Part shown: positions 1 to 8,577 of the stretch, piece after piece | Position numbering within the stretch: position 1 is the first letter of the stretch | How the letters are laid out: every line of letters starts with the position of its first letter | NCBI GenBank assembly: GCA_027577595.1 | Contig: JANBRJ010000022.1 | Location: 1 to 64,000 of the forward strand | Direction of reading: 5' to 3' | From: Coemansia sp. RSA 487 | Lineage: Eukaryota; Kickxellomycota; Kickxellomycetes; Kickxellales; Kickxellaceae | DNA: 64,000 nt | Made by a program: the position numbers and the translations under genes | The notes under the pieces: generated by a model | Database searches by the model: none | What the model was told of the DNA's origin: nothing | What the model saw: the letters and a program-made list of their open reading frames with translations, nothing else

Positions 1-200
1 ACAGGAACGGCACGCCAGCGTAGATGCTTTGGTTATTATTTTGTTGATATAGTTAATATTGGTCTCAATCGGGAGGTGATGCAATTGTGATGTTTATTCC
101 AAGCACCAGATCTGCACTTTTTCGGTATGTCAACTTTGAAAATGCACAAGTCGTGTATTTCGAAACAACGAGTATGTGAAATGACAAAAGATGGAAGCAT

Positions 201-1607
201 TTATTTGTGTTGGAGGTATGTCTTCAGTTTCTGCAGGCGCTTTTCGGCCTCGTCCAGCCCCTCATCGGTTTTGCAGAAGGCAAAGCGGATATAGTCCTTC
301 GCCAGATCCTTGTGGGGGTCGGAGTAGAACTCTGTGGGCGGAATGCCCGAGACGCCAAACTCTTTGATGAAGAAGTAGACGAGCTTGAAGTTGTGGCCAC
401 GCTCGACTATGAAGTCAGGAAAATGGTAGTCATCGGGGATAGCAATGGACGAGGCGTTGACCAGCAGATAGTAGGCACCGTCGGGCACGACGTAAGGCAG
501 ACCGACATCGTCAAATATGGCCATGAGGCGGTCGCGACGGTGCTGATACTCTGCACGCTGGATGCTGAAGAAGTTGTTCTCGCGGGCCAGCTCGAAGGCG
601 GAGGCAACGCCCTCCTGCAGCGGGGTGTTGGTGGTGAAGACAATTCGCGTGTGCGCCGCCAGCGTGGGATGAATGAGCTCCGCGGGGCCGATAGCCCAGC
701 CGACGCGCCAGCCAGTGACGCCAAACAGTTTTCCGGCAGAACCCACGGTGACGGTGCGGTCCCACATGCCTGGCAGAGTTGCAATGGAGACATGCGGGAC
801 GGCGTACGCAAGGTGCTCGTAGACCTCGTCTGAAACGACAAGCAAGTTGTGGCGCTCAGCAACGGCGGCGATGGCTGTAAGCTCGCTGCGGGAGAAGACC
901 TTGCCGACGGGGTTGTGCGGCGTGTTGAGTACCAGGATGCGCGTGTTCTCAGTGATGGTGGCCTCCAGTTCGGCGATGTCCAGCGTCCAGTCGCTACTGG
1001 AGACGACCTGGCGCGCGGGGTCCCTGGCGGAGCTGATGCGCAGCGGGACGTACACGGGGATTCCTCCAGCCATGATGATGTTTGGCGTGTACTGATCAAA
1101 GGCTGGCTCCATCAGCACGACCTCGTGGCGCTTCCCGTGCTCCAGGAAGGCAGTGAACAGTGAGAGCAGGGCCTCGTTGGCGCCGGCGTGCACGCTGACC
1201 TCTGCAGCCGAGTCGATGGGGCGCCCAAACTTCTTAGCAAAGTGCAGCGCAACCTGGCGGAGGAGCGCAGGGCGTCCTCGCGGCGGCGCATACTGGTTGT
1301 GGGTGTCTTCGACCAGTGCCTGCTGTGCGGCGGTCTTGATGAAATCCTTTGGTGGGAAGCTCATGTATCCCTGGCCAAGGTTGACAGCGTTGACCGACGC
1401 CGACACCTGGTTCATCATCGTCCACACATCCAGCTCTGCTGACGCGTACTGTGCTGATGGCCTGGGGCGCCTGTGCTGCTTGCTGTCTGTTGGCGGCGTC
1501 GTCATGTATGCTGTTTGCGTGTGCTGACAAGACGGCGGCAATCCAAGTGCTCGAGGAACTACTAGTGTGGTGATTCGAAAGGAAGAAGAAAGTCTAGAAT
1601 AGTGCAT
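201..1607 (-). CDS. BNA3: Kynurenine-type PLP aminotransferase (BNA3-like)
   Basis: This is a 468-residue fold-type I, class I/II aminotransferase. The family transaminates kynurenine to kynurenic acid, or acts as a cysteine-conjugate beta-lyase, using 2-oxo acids. Visible motifs are NLGQGYMSFPP near residue 76, NTPHNPVGKVF at 228-238, SDEVYE at 259-264 and the PLP-lysine motif SAGKLFGVTGWRVGW, with Lys293 the predicted Schiff-base lysine. The first 34 residues are basic and hydroxyl-rich with no acidic residue, like a mitochondrial presequence. A second ATG at 1505 (Met35) would give a cytosolic form, so dual targeting is possible. The reading frame is intronless. Other enzymes of this subfamily (GTK/CCBL-like) cannot be excluded from sequence alone. 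Confidence 0.9.
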   Translation of the reverse strand: MHYSRLSSSFRITTLVVPRALGLPPSCQHTQTAYMTTPPTDSKQHRRPRPSAQYASAELDVWTMMNQVSASVNAVNLGQGYMSFPPKDFIKTAAQQALVEDTHNQYAPPRGRPALLRQVALHFAKKFGRPIDSAAEVSVHAGANEALLSLFTAFLEHGKRHEVVLMEPAFDQYTPNIIMAGGIPVYVPLRISSARDPARQVVSSSDWTLDIAELEATITENTRILVLNTPHNPVGKVFSRSELTAIAAVAERHNLLVVSDEVYEHLAYAVPHVSIATLPGMWDRTVTVGSAGKLFGVTGWRVGWAIGPAELIHPTLAAHTRIVFTTNTPLQEGVASAFELARENNFFSIQRAEYQHRRDRLMAIFDDVGLPYVVPDGAYYLLVNASSIAIPDDYHFPDFIVERGHNFKLVYFFIKEFGVSGIPPTEFYSDPHKDLAKDYIRFAFCKTDEGLDEAEKRLQKLKTYLQHK

Positions 1608-1987
1608 TTGCCGCAGCGCTTAGGATGGAAAAGAGAAAATAGAGCAACAACTGGATCCCAAAAAGGCAGCAGAGATAAAGCAAAAGAAAAGAAAAGAAAA
1701 TCAATACACAGGCATATAGGCCATGTATATCTCGCAATCGTGGCCCTAAATCACGCACACTACCAACACCGAGCTTCTCTTGAAACAGGAGGCGATGACG
1801 TAGTAGAGCGGTTTCTTGATCCCTTCGTGCTGGGTTGTCAATAGACTAAAGCGCTCCACAGCTAGAAAACACTTTGGCTAGAAAATCCAGAGATGGTTTT
1901 TATTTAGAGGTAAAAAGAAATGAAGGTGGGGTGGGGATCGATCGGCTGGCTGCAAGCAACCAGCGCACAGCAGATGCGAGTGCGGCC
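1608..1987. other. Intergenic: BNA3 upstream / tubulin downstream region
   Basis: About 380 bases lie between two minus-strand genes and must hold the aminotransferase promoter and the tubulin 3' end. An A-rich stretch with AAAGAAAAG repeats is visible at 1678-1700. No further gene is supported. Confidence 0.5.
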
Positions 1988-3370
1988 TCAGTAGGCTCCT
2001 TCGTCGGCGACGCCTTCGACGTGCATGTCACCGCCGGCATCGTAGCCGCCACCCTCCTCGTACACGCCCAGGTCCTCGTCGACAGCTGCGTCCTGGTACT
2101 GCTTGTACTCGTTGATGAGATCGACGATGTTGCTCTCGGCCTCGGTGAACTCCATCTCGTCCATACCCTCGTCGGTGAACCAGTGCATGAAGGCCTTGCG
2201 GTGGAACAGCTTGGAGAACTGGCCGCTTATGCGCGCAAACAGCTCCTGGATCGCCGTGTTGTTGCCCAGGAACGTCGACGACACGTCCAGATCGAACCGG
2301 GGCACGTCGCACACCGCGATCTGCGTCGAGTTCGGGATCCATTCGATGAAGAACCCCGAGTTTTTCTCCGTGTAGTTCAAGATCGTGTCCTCGCACTCCT
2401 TGAGCGACACCTTGCCTCGGAACATGGCTGCACACGTCAGGTACCGTCCGTGGCGCGGATCGGCGTTGACCATCATGTTCTGCGCGTCGTACATCTGCTG
2501 GCAGAGGTCCGGCACAGTGACGTTGCGGTAGCTGCGCGCCTGGGCGCCCGTTAGAGGAGCAATGCCCGACATCAGAAAGTGCAGCCGCGGGAACGGAACC
2601 ATGTTCACCGCCAGCTTGCGCAGGTCGGCGTTGAGCTGTCCGGGGAACCGCAGCGATGTCGTCACCCCAGACATCACCTTGGCCACAAGGTTGTTGAGGT
2701 CTGCGTGCACTGGCGACTTGATCTTCAGCGTGTTGCTGCAGATATCCGTCAACGCCTCGTTGTCCAGGCAGAACGTCATGTCCGAGTTCTCGATCAGGTG
2801 GTGGATCGTCAGCACCGAGTTGTACGGCTCCACAACAGTGTCCGACGACATCGCCGACGGCATCACCGTGAATGTAGAGAGCATGCGGTCCGGATACTCC
2901 TCGCGGATCTTCTGCAACAACAGCGACCCCATCCCCGACCCTGTGCCTCCCGCAATCGAATGGCACACCTGGAACCCAGACAGCAGATCGCACCCCTCTG
3001 CCTCCCTGCGCACAATGTCAAGTACGCTGTCGAGGAGTTCCGCGCCCTCCGTGTAGAAGCCCTTGGCCCAGTTGTTGCCTGCCCCGCTGCCAGCGTTGAC
3101 CATGCTTTCTGGGCGGAACAGGTGTCCGTATTTGCTTTCGCGAATGCTAGTAAGCACCCCTGGCTCGAGATCCACTCCAACAACACGCGGCACGTAGCGC
3201 CTGTTTTGCGCCTCGCTGAAGTAGACGTTGGCGCGCGCAATCTGCGCATCGTTGGTGCCAATGTACTTGCCCTCGGGGTCAATGCCGTGCTCCTGGATAA
3301 TGTTTTCCCAGAATGCTGCGCCCACCTGGTTGCCGCACTGTCCAACCTGAACTGTCAGTATTTCCCTCAT
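1988..3370 (-). CDS. TUB2: Beta-tubulin, divergent
   Basis: This is a 460-residue intronless beta-tubulin, the GTP-hydrolysing subunit of the microtubule heterodimer. The N-terminal MREI autoregulatory tetrapeptide, QCGNQ (11-15), the tubulin G-box AGGTGSGMG (140-148) and DLEPG (67-71) are present. Numbering aligns without gaps with human beta-tubulin through residue 200. Residue 198 is therefore Met instead of the near-universal Glu (NSDMTF), residue 6 is Thr, residue 165 is Ser, residue 167 is Phe and residue 200 is Phe. The acidic C-terminal tail is unusual: it is interrupted by Gly runs ([10 protein letters not shown]) and ends in DEGAY, with far fewer Glu than normal fungal tails. In known fungi position 198 belongs to the benzimidazole pocket. 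The gene could be the only beta-tubulin or a divergent paralogue. Confidence 0.97.
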   Translation of the reverse strand: MREILTVQVGQCGNQVGAAFWENIIQEHGIDPEGKYIGTNDAQIARANVYFSEAQNRRYVPRVVGVDLEPGVLTSIRESKYGHLFRPESMVNAGSGAGNNWAKGFYTEGAELLDSVLDIVRREAEGCDLLSGFQVCHSIAGGTGSGMGSLLLQKIREEYPDRMLSTFTVMPSAMSSDTVVEPYNSVLTIHHLIENSDMTFCLDNEALTDICSNTLKIKSPVHADLNNLVAKVMSGVTTSLRFPGQLNADLRKLAVNMVPFPRLHFLMSGIAPLTGAQARSYRNVTVPDLCQQMYDAQNMMVNADPRHGRYLTCAAMFRGKVSLKECEDTILNYTEKNSGFFIEWIPNSTQIAVCDVPRFDLDVSSTFLGNNTAIQELFARISGQFSKLFHRKAFMHWFTDEGMDEMEFTEAESNIVDLINEYKQYQDAAVDEDLGVYEEGGGYDAGGDMHVEGVADEGAY

Positions 3371-3795
3371 TGTCGCGATGTTTCTGGGACGAAAGCTGCT
3401 TTTGCTATATCAATCAAGCGCGTTTCTCTACAGGTGTGCTCAAAACATACAGAAAGAAAAAAAGAAACACATTTCACAACGCCCTTCGCATACGCTTGGC
3501 ATTAGCAGAGGATGGCTGCACTTGTGTAGCAAGTCCGCGACATGGGGTGGGCGAGGACCATCCGAGCAACAGTGGCCCAGAGCAGAAACAGCAGCAGAAA
3601 CAAAGGAACGAGTGCAGTACTTACAGTTGGTAGCGTTCGTGACACGAGCAAGAAGAAAATGTCCAGCAAGAGCCGAATAAAAAGGATAATTAGAAAACAA
3701 AGCGGAGAAAGAAAAGGAAAATACAGCAGAGGGGCCGAGATTCAGCACACCCCTACCCCTCCCCAGAATGCCTCGCTCTTTTTTCTTTTGGCACA
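3371..3795. other. Beta-tubulin upstream region
   Basis: This stretch upstream of the tubulin start holds A-rich and pyrimidine-rich tracts, for example GAAAGAAAAAAAGAAAC around 3450-3470. No tRNA and no supported coding region was seen. Confidence 0.4.
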
Positions 3796-4299
3796 CTACA
3801 GCGTCTGGGCTCTGCTGCTGTTGTTTATTGCACTAAAGGCTGCGCCGAGCTCCTGCGCCTCCCTCAAGAGCTGGAAATCAAAACACAGTCCGCCCGTTGC
3901 ATGCAGGCGCCGCACCACGCAACTGAATAGCAGAGGGTGAGGGGTGCCACTTATTTTTTCGCACTTTGGAACGAAGACGCAGTAGCCCTCGACACCAGCC
4001 GCCACCGCTGCTGCTTTTCTGACGCAGTAGCTCCTTGCTCCAGCTTGGAGCTGTCCGTCGTCGTGTCCCTTGCTGCCGCTATCCAGGATCAGATCCATCG
4101 GCAGGAAGGCCGACATCGACTGTTTCTCTTGGTTTGGCTTGCCTGGAGGCAATTGAATGCATGCTTTCTGTCCTGCCATGGTCAGAGAAAACTGCCACGA
4201 CACAATGGCACCAACAATGGTAAATATGTGGCTCAATTTGGAACTGTCATAGACATGGATCCCCAAGCACGCCTCCTTCCACTCACCCGTTGTAAACAA
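3796..4299 (-). CDS. Weak hypothetical ORF between tubulin and PTPA
   Basis: An open frame of 167 codons reads GEWKEACLGIHVYDSSKLSH and then contains SYCVRKAAAVAAGVEGYCVFVP. It has no ATG at its 5' end (the first codon shown is TTG). The first internal Met is about 40 codons in, at MAGQKACIQLPPGKP. It could be a 3' exon of an uncharacterised short gene, because a possible splice acceptor (CTTTAG) lies just upstream on the minus strand. It could equally be chance. No family is recognised. It is not part of PTPA, whose C-terminus is complete. Confidence 0.2.
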   Translation of the reverse strand: MFTTGEWKEACLGIHVYDSSKLSHIFTIVGAIVSWQFSLTMAGQKACIQLPPGKPNQEKQSMSAFLPMDLILDSGSKGHDDGQLQAGARSYCVRKAAAVAAGVEGYCVFVPKCEKISGTPHPLLFSCVVRRLHATGGLCFDFQLLREAQELGAAFSAINNSSRAQTL

Positions 4300-4370
4300 A
4301 CCAAGGACTGTTTCTCGGAATTTCTTTACCTAAAGCATTTCTGGGTGTTCTTGCATGTACGTATTTGTTC

Positions 4371-5267
4371 TCATAGTTTCAAAATACTACCAAACACTAG
4401 ATGCTGCACAACAGGGAACTTTCCCAATACCTCAGCTCGGTACATCTTGCCAAGGCCCTGGTTGACCTTTTCCCACTTGGCTACTCCCGAAATGTCGTAC
4501 AGCTGCCGCGAATGCTCGAAAAACGGGCCATTCTTCATCTCGGCGATGAACTGGATCCCTTGCAGATACATGTAGTCATCAGCCCTATCGGACACCACCT
4601 GCATGTCGATGCTCGCTGCAGGGACTGTGCCGCTGCCAATCATCTGTGCGCTGCCAAAGTAGAACGTCAGAAACTGGTAGTCGTCAAGCCCCCATACTCC
4701 GTGGCTCCCCGCTGGCTCTAGGTTGTATGTGCGCTGCAGCTTCTGGCACAGCAGGATGTACTTTCTAAATACCGCAAGCACTATGGCCGCCGAATCCGAC
4801 GGATCGAAGACCCCCAGTTTGCACAGACACAGAAGCCACATCACAAACGAAAGTTCATGTCCAGACCCGTAGTCAATGCGCGTGGCGTTGCCAAACGCCT
4901 GTATCAGGTACGGCGTGAGCTCAACAATCGCGTCATGGTTCTCCTTGGGCAGCATATCTGCCATCAGCTGTGGCGTCCGTTTCTCCAGCTCCGCTGACCA
5001 GCCACGAAACGACCTATTGCCAAATCTCGACGATGCTGATGTATCTGGTGGGTGCTTCTCAACCCACCCTTCTGTCTTATCTAACAGCTGGCATGCTGCC
5101 TGCACATTTGGCGAAACCACGTAATCCGACGACATCGTCTTTCCTTCTACACTCTTGCTAAGCTGCTCTACAAAGCTGCTCACCTCTTTATACGCTGGAG
5201 ACCGCTGCCATCTAGGCATGTCCTTTGGATCAAGGATCTGTCGCTGCGGCGTTATATAGGCATGCAT
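4371..5267 (-). CDS. RRD1: PP2A phosphatase activator PTPA (Rrd-type)
   Basis: This 298-residue protein is the peptidyl-prolyl isomerase-like activator of protein phosphatase 2A. The PTPA signature runs through the whole chain: DMPRWQRSPAY near the N-terminus, IDYGSGHELSF in the middle, GVWGLDDYQFLTFYFGSAQM, and KVNQGLGKMYRAEVLGKFP followed by VVQHLVFGSIL at the end. The C-terminus stops two residues after FGSIL, shorter than yeast Rrd1 but equivalent to the end of the conserved fold. No intron is needed. Whether it corresponds to yeast RRD1 or RRD2 cannot be decided here. Confidence 0.95.
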   Translation of the reverse strand: MHAYITPQRQILDPKDMPRWQRSPAYKEVSSFVEQLSKSVEGKTMSSDYVVSPNVQAACQLLDKTEGWVEKHPPDTSASSRFGNRSFRGWSAELEKRTPQLMADMLPKENHDAIVELTPYLIQAFGNATRIDYGSGHELSFVMWLLCLCKLGVFDPSDSAAIVLAVFRKYILLCQKLQRTYNLEPAGSHGVWGLDDYQFLTFYFGSAQMIGSGTVPAASIDMQVVSDRADDYMYLQGIQFIAEMKNGPFFEHSRQLYDISGVAKWEKVNQGLGKMYRAEVLGKFPVVQHLVFGSILKL

Positions 5268-5802
5268 TTGTTGTTTAATTTATTTTGCAGATAAAATAAT
5301 ATTGTTATGTGTTGCTGTGTTGGCTTGTGTATTCCCCTTCACCGGACAAGACAACACCCCCACATAGCATAATGTATTGCACTTGGTTGTGGGTGATGTC
5401 CACTTGACAAGTCCTTTCACTCGTTCTTTATTACTTGTATCTACAAACGGCACTTTTTTGCTTTTAGCTCTGGTGTTGTTGTAAAGCAAAGGATGCAACT
5501 TTGAATCAAAAAAGTACGGATAGTCCTAAACTATTTGGAGAAAGGGTAGTTTGCAAAAGATAACCGTTGACAAGGTAGGTTTTCGGCGATGTGTGGAAGT
5601 CGAGTGTTTTCGGTTGTTTGCGAGAGAAAGCATTGTTTGCAGTCGCCAATACAAAATGTAGGAAAAGCAGGAGGAAAAAGAAACCATGATGAGCGCTAGT
5701 AACAGTAATCAAACAGAAACATACAAAAGAAGCAGCAGCAACAGCAAGCATCATTTAGCAGTAGCTGCAACAAACAACAACAGAATATTCACAACGTAGA
5801 GG
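5268..5802. other. PTPA upstream region, no gene seen
   Basis: Both strands carry only short open frames without recognisable motifs. The stretch contains the PTPA promoter (minus strand) and ends at the stop of the Fanzor relic. Confidence 0.4.
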
Positions 5803-6334
5803 CTAAGCCTGGTAAGTATGTTGAGGCTCTACAGCAGAAGCAGATGCAGAAGCAGATGCAGAAGCAATTGAGCGTCTGAGTGGTTCGGGAACTTCGCCGT
5901 GCTCAGGCTGCCAGTTGACGATATAGCGGAAGTTGGTGGTGGCGGAAATATCGCGATTCCAGTATAGCATCTAGCTGTGGCAGCCCAAGCGAGATCGTAT
6001 TGCGTTGCACCACTCTTTCTTTCCCTCCTGTTTTTGTTTGTCGCCTCCGTTACAGCCTTATTATACACTCTGGGCTCGTACATTCAAGCAAGCCATAGCA
6101 TAAAGACTTGCGCTTTCTCTTCTTTGCACTTCCAAACAGCCGCAGGTTCTTTATTTTCTTGAATTTTTCGAGCACACTGTGGCATGGCGGACATAGTTTC
6201 GAAGTGCGAAATTCGTCAAGCAGATAAACTTCAAACCCGAGCTGCCTTAGCATCCGTCGCATCCCGACACCACGAATAGGGTTTATTTCAAACAAGATAT
6301 TGGCTCTTATAGCCGTTAAAACTATGTAACACAT
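5803..6334 (-). pseudogene. Decayed Fanzor (eukaryotic TnpB-like nuclease) C-terminus
   Basis: On the minus strand, one frame from 6334 reads VGMRRMLRQLGFEVYLLDEF, then RTSKLCPPCHSVLEKFK and GLLECTSPEC. Another frame at 5950-5961 and onward reads MLYWNRDISATTNFRYIVNW and ends at 5803. In fungal Fanzor/TnpB proteins the order is xVYLxDEFRTS (RuvC-II acidic residue), then a zinc ribbon (CxxC ... CxxxxC), then WNRDxxAxxN (RuvC-III Asp). All three appear here in that order. A change of frame lies between the zinc ribbon and WNRD, and nothing N-terminal (RuvC-I, HTH) was found upstream, so this is a 5'-truncated relic. The tail ends in a Ser-Ala repeat coded by a 12-base unit around 5830-5865. Family identification rests on motif order and memory of the family, not on a search. 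Confidence 0.75.
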
Positions 6335-6992
6335 TCTGATAATGGTGGCAGCTTGGCAATTCGTGGCCTAATCGCCACCACACTCGCTGTTGTTTAATTA
6401 GGGCTTTCCTAGGAAAAATAACTTTTTTCATAAAAATGTGTCTGTTCATACGGCGAACGACCAGCGTCTATTGTTTAAAAAGAAAAAGAAAAAGCGCTTC
6501 CAAGAATCGAGCCGAGGATTTGAAGGCTAGGAGCAAATATTCCCAAGACAAAAGGGAAAATACGGGCAAAATCAGTAATGTTTCTTTAAAGCCTCTACAT
6601 ATAATACGGCTTGAGCGATAGGATCAAATCGAATATAACATATACGGGAAAACAGCCCTGTGAAGACAAATTATACACATTGTTTACGGAATTCCAGGAA
6701 TATACAGGCAGATGTGCTCATGCATAAATTATACTCTAGGGTTATTTTCGCCATCTATGCATGGACTTTTATACTCTTTCAAGTTATTTTTCGCCATTTA
6801 AGAGTAAAGACTTTTATACTCTTATTATTCCCTAATCCGGAATTCACCAAAAAACCAAATACGGTTTGGGAGGTTTGTATTTACACAGACCTCCCTCAAT
6901 AAACGCTTGGCAGGCTTAGCTTGGGCTAGAAAAGAAAGGATATATGTGCTACCGATTGAAGCACGCATACAAAAGTAAATGCCACTAGGCGC
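6335..6992. other. Intergenic, AT-rich, with tandem repeat
   Basis: No gene is supported. A short imperfect tandem repeat (listed separately) occupies about 6725-6835, and the rest is the 3' flank of the proteasome gene. Confidence 0.4.
6725..6835. repeat. Imperfect tandem repeat, about 40-base unit
   Basis: Three consecutive units each begin with TTATACTCT; the first two continue into TTATTTT(T)CGCCAT, and the third is cut short. The unit length is about 40-45 bases and the identity is moderate. It is a minisatellite-like tract of unknown role between the Fanzor relic and the proteasome gene. Confidence 0.6.
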
Positions 6993-7799
6993 TCATGCAG
7001 ACACATCCATAGCAGTGCCTTCTTCCTCGCTGTGTTGAGCTGCTGGCTTTGGAACAACAAACTCTGTGGTTCCTGGAGCAAACGTGTAGGTTTGCTCCTT
7101 AACCACACGCTCGTTTGGCATGACGTAGTTGCGTAGGTACTCTACATCGCCATTGGTGATGACGCACACGTCGACGTTTGATCCGGAGCCAAGGTCGTTG
7201 AAAATACCTGCCTCGATCGCATCTTTCACGAGCTCAATGCCCTCTTCACGCGAAAGCCCAGGCCTCCAGCGGGACTCAAAGATAGACATTGCTGCCAACG
7301 ATCCCGAACCCATGGTAACGTACGGAAGTTTGTCAGTCGATCCGTGAGCGTAGATAGTGTACAGATGCGGGCCAGTCACATCGTAGCCGCCAAGAACTAG
7401 ATAAGCTCCAATGTGGCCTTGATATTTGAACAGATACTGCTTTAGCATGGTCATTGCTGTCGCCACGCGTGACTCGCGTCCTGTATTGAGCGAATGCAGC
7501 GCCAATTGCGAGCTAATCATGTTTGTAGTGAACTCTGTGTCAGCAGCCGTGCCTGCACCACAGCAGTACATGTTAGGTGCCAAAAAGTGGATCTTTTCGC
7601 AGTTCTTGTCTGCAACTATCGGCCCTGAGGTTGCACGAGTATCGGCTCCTAAGATAATCCCATCCTTAAAAATTAGCCCAACAATCGTGGTTCCGGTTTT
7701 TGTTGCGCGCGGCAATGAGTGGCCCATATGAGAAAGCTGTTGGTTCCTCTTTACATTATCAAATTTGAATCCCGTCGAGGGCTCAAGCAAGGGCGCCAT
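6993..7799 (-). CDS. PUP1: 20S proteasome beta-2 subunit (trypsin-like site)
   Basis: This 268-residue precursor is a catalytic beta subunit of the 20S core. A propeptide of about 36 residues precedes the autocatalytic junction TG|TTIVGL, so Thr in TTIVG is the active-site nucleophile. The processed chain carries the beta-2 hallmarks [20 protein letters not shown] (Asp17 and Lys33 equivalents) and [16 protein letters not shown] long C-terminal extension, which in beta-2 wraps around beta-3, is also present. The single exon starts at the only plausible ATG. Expected location is the nucleus and cytosol, in the proteasome. Confidence 0.96.
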   Translation of the reverse strand: MAPLLEPSTGFKFDNVKRNQQLSHMGHSLPRATKTGTTIVGLIFKDGIILGADTRATSGPIVADKNCEKIHFLAPNMYCCGAGTAADTEFTTNMISSQLALHSLNTGRESRVATAMTMLKQYLFKYQGHIGAYLVLGGYDVTGPHLYTIYAHGSTDKLPYVTMGSGSLAAMSIFESRWRPGLSREEGIELVKDAIEAGIFNDLGSGSNVDVCVITNGDVEYLRNYVMPNERVVKEQTYTFAPGTTEFVVPKPAAQHSEEEGTAMDVSA

Positions 7800-8313
7800 T
7801 CTCTACTGGTTTATTCGTGGGAAATATATAGAAAAGCAATGTGCTATAGTAAGCGTAAATCGACAGGACAACTAATTGTTTGTGGCCCAGGTTATATAGA
7901 TTAAAAACACAGGAATTGACAGGTTTGACGTTCTTTGATTTTAATGTGCAAGAGAAGCAAGAAAGAAAAAAAGAAAGACAGAAGAGATGACCACAGCCGC
8001 ATTTCAAATAAATGTACATACGTAAGCAGTCATTTTCGCCACTGCGAGAAAATGCACTCGTCAGCATTGCTGTGATTTGGGGCGATCAAGTCCTGATCTG
8101 ATCTACTAGTGTATATTTATTTATCTTGTGCTGGGGCTTTTCAGCTTTCAGCCACCTTGCTTCATTTCCTTTGAACACTCTGTGACATTGCATATATAAG
8201 GACTTTACCTTTCTTTCACACCTTGGCTGTTTATCCAAAAAAGCAAACACATTTCGGCACAATATTGTACGGCAACACAACTAAATTTCATATTTATATC
8301 GGAAATCAGCAAA
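7800..8313. other. Divergent promoter region PUP1 / DUF1748
   Basis: The two genes point away from each other, so this segment must contain both promoters. Apart from the TATA element described separately, nothing specific was identified. Confidence 0.4.
8193..8200 (+). promoter_or_regulatory. TATA-box candidate for the DUF1748 gene
   Basis: TATATAAG lies 121 bases upstream of the ATG at 8314. Similar elements sit about 118 bases upstream of two other short plus-strand genes in this window (ATGs at 51342 and 57778), which makes this placement less likely to be chance. Confidence 0.4.
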
Positions 8314-8577
8314 ATGGGATTGTTTGGAACGCTCATTCATGCTACCTTTGACGTTGCGCTCATTGCCATGTGCATGGCCGGAATCCGGCGGTCGACGGGG
8401 CTGACACTTCAGACAGGCTATGTCAACAACCAAAACCATAAAAAGGTTCTTGGCTTTGTCGTGGGCTTCGGCGAAAGGCTATTTGACATATCTGTTGCAT
8501 TCATGTCTGCATACCCGTCCGTGTTCCGGCGTCAGCAAATCCAGCAGTACCCACGCCCTGGAAGTCCCGAACGCTAG
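8314..8577 (+). CDS. DUF1748 fungal mitochondrial mini-protein
   Basis: This 87-residue protein matches the small fungal DUF1748 family in size and motifs. An N-terminal LxHxxFD-type segment (LIHATFDVALIAMCMAGIRR) is followed by STGLT, and GFGERLFDISVAFMS comes near the C-terminus. Members are thought to be mitochondrial membrane proteins linked to respiratory complex IV; that role comes from family knowledge and is not visible in the sequence. The N-terminal helix is hydrophobic enough to be a membrane segment. There is one exon, and a TATA-like element lies 121 bases upstream. Confidence 0.8.
   Translation: MGLFGTLIHATFDVALIAMCMAGIRRSTGLTLQTGYVNNQNHKKVLGFVVGFGERLFDISVAFMSAYPSVFRRQQIQQYPRPGSPER

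Noticed and set aside
2579-3505. 308-codon antisense frame over beta-tubulin
   Set aside because: It is a shadow frame of the conserved tubulin gene with Arg/His/Val-rich composition and no family resemblance.
4371-4400. A further exon of PTPA downstream of FGSILKL
   Set aside because: The conserved PTPA fold already ends at FGSIL, and no additional conserved residues are expected.
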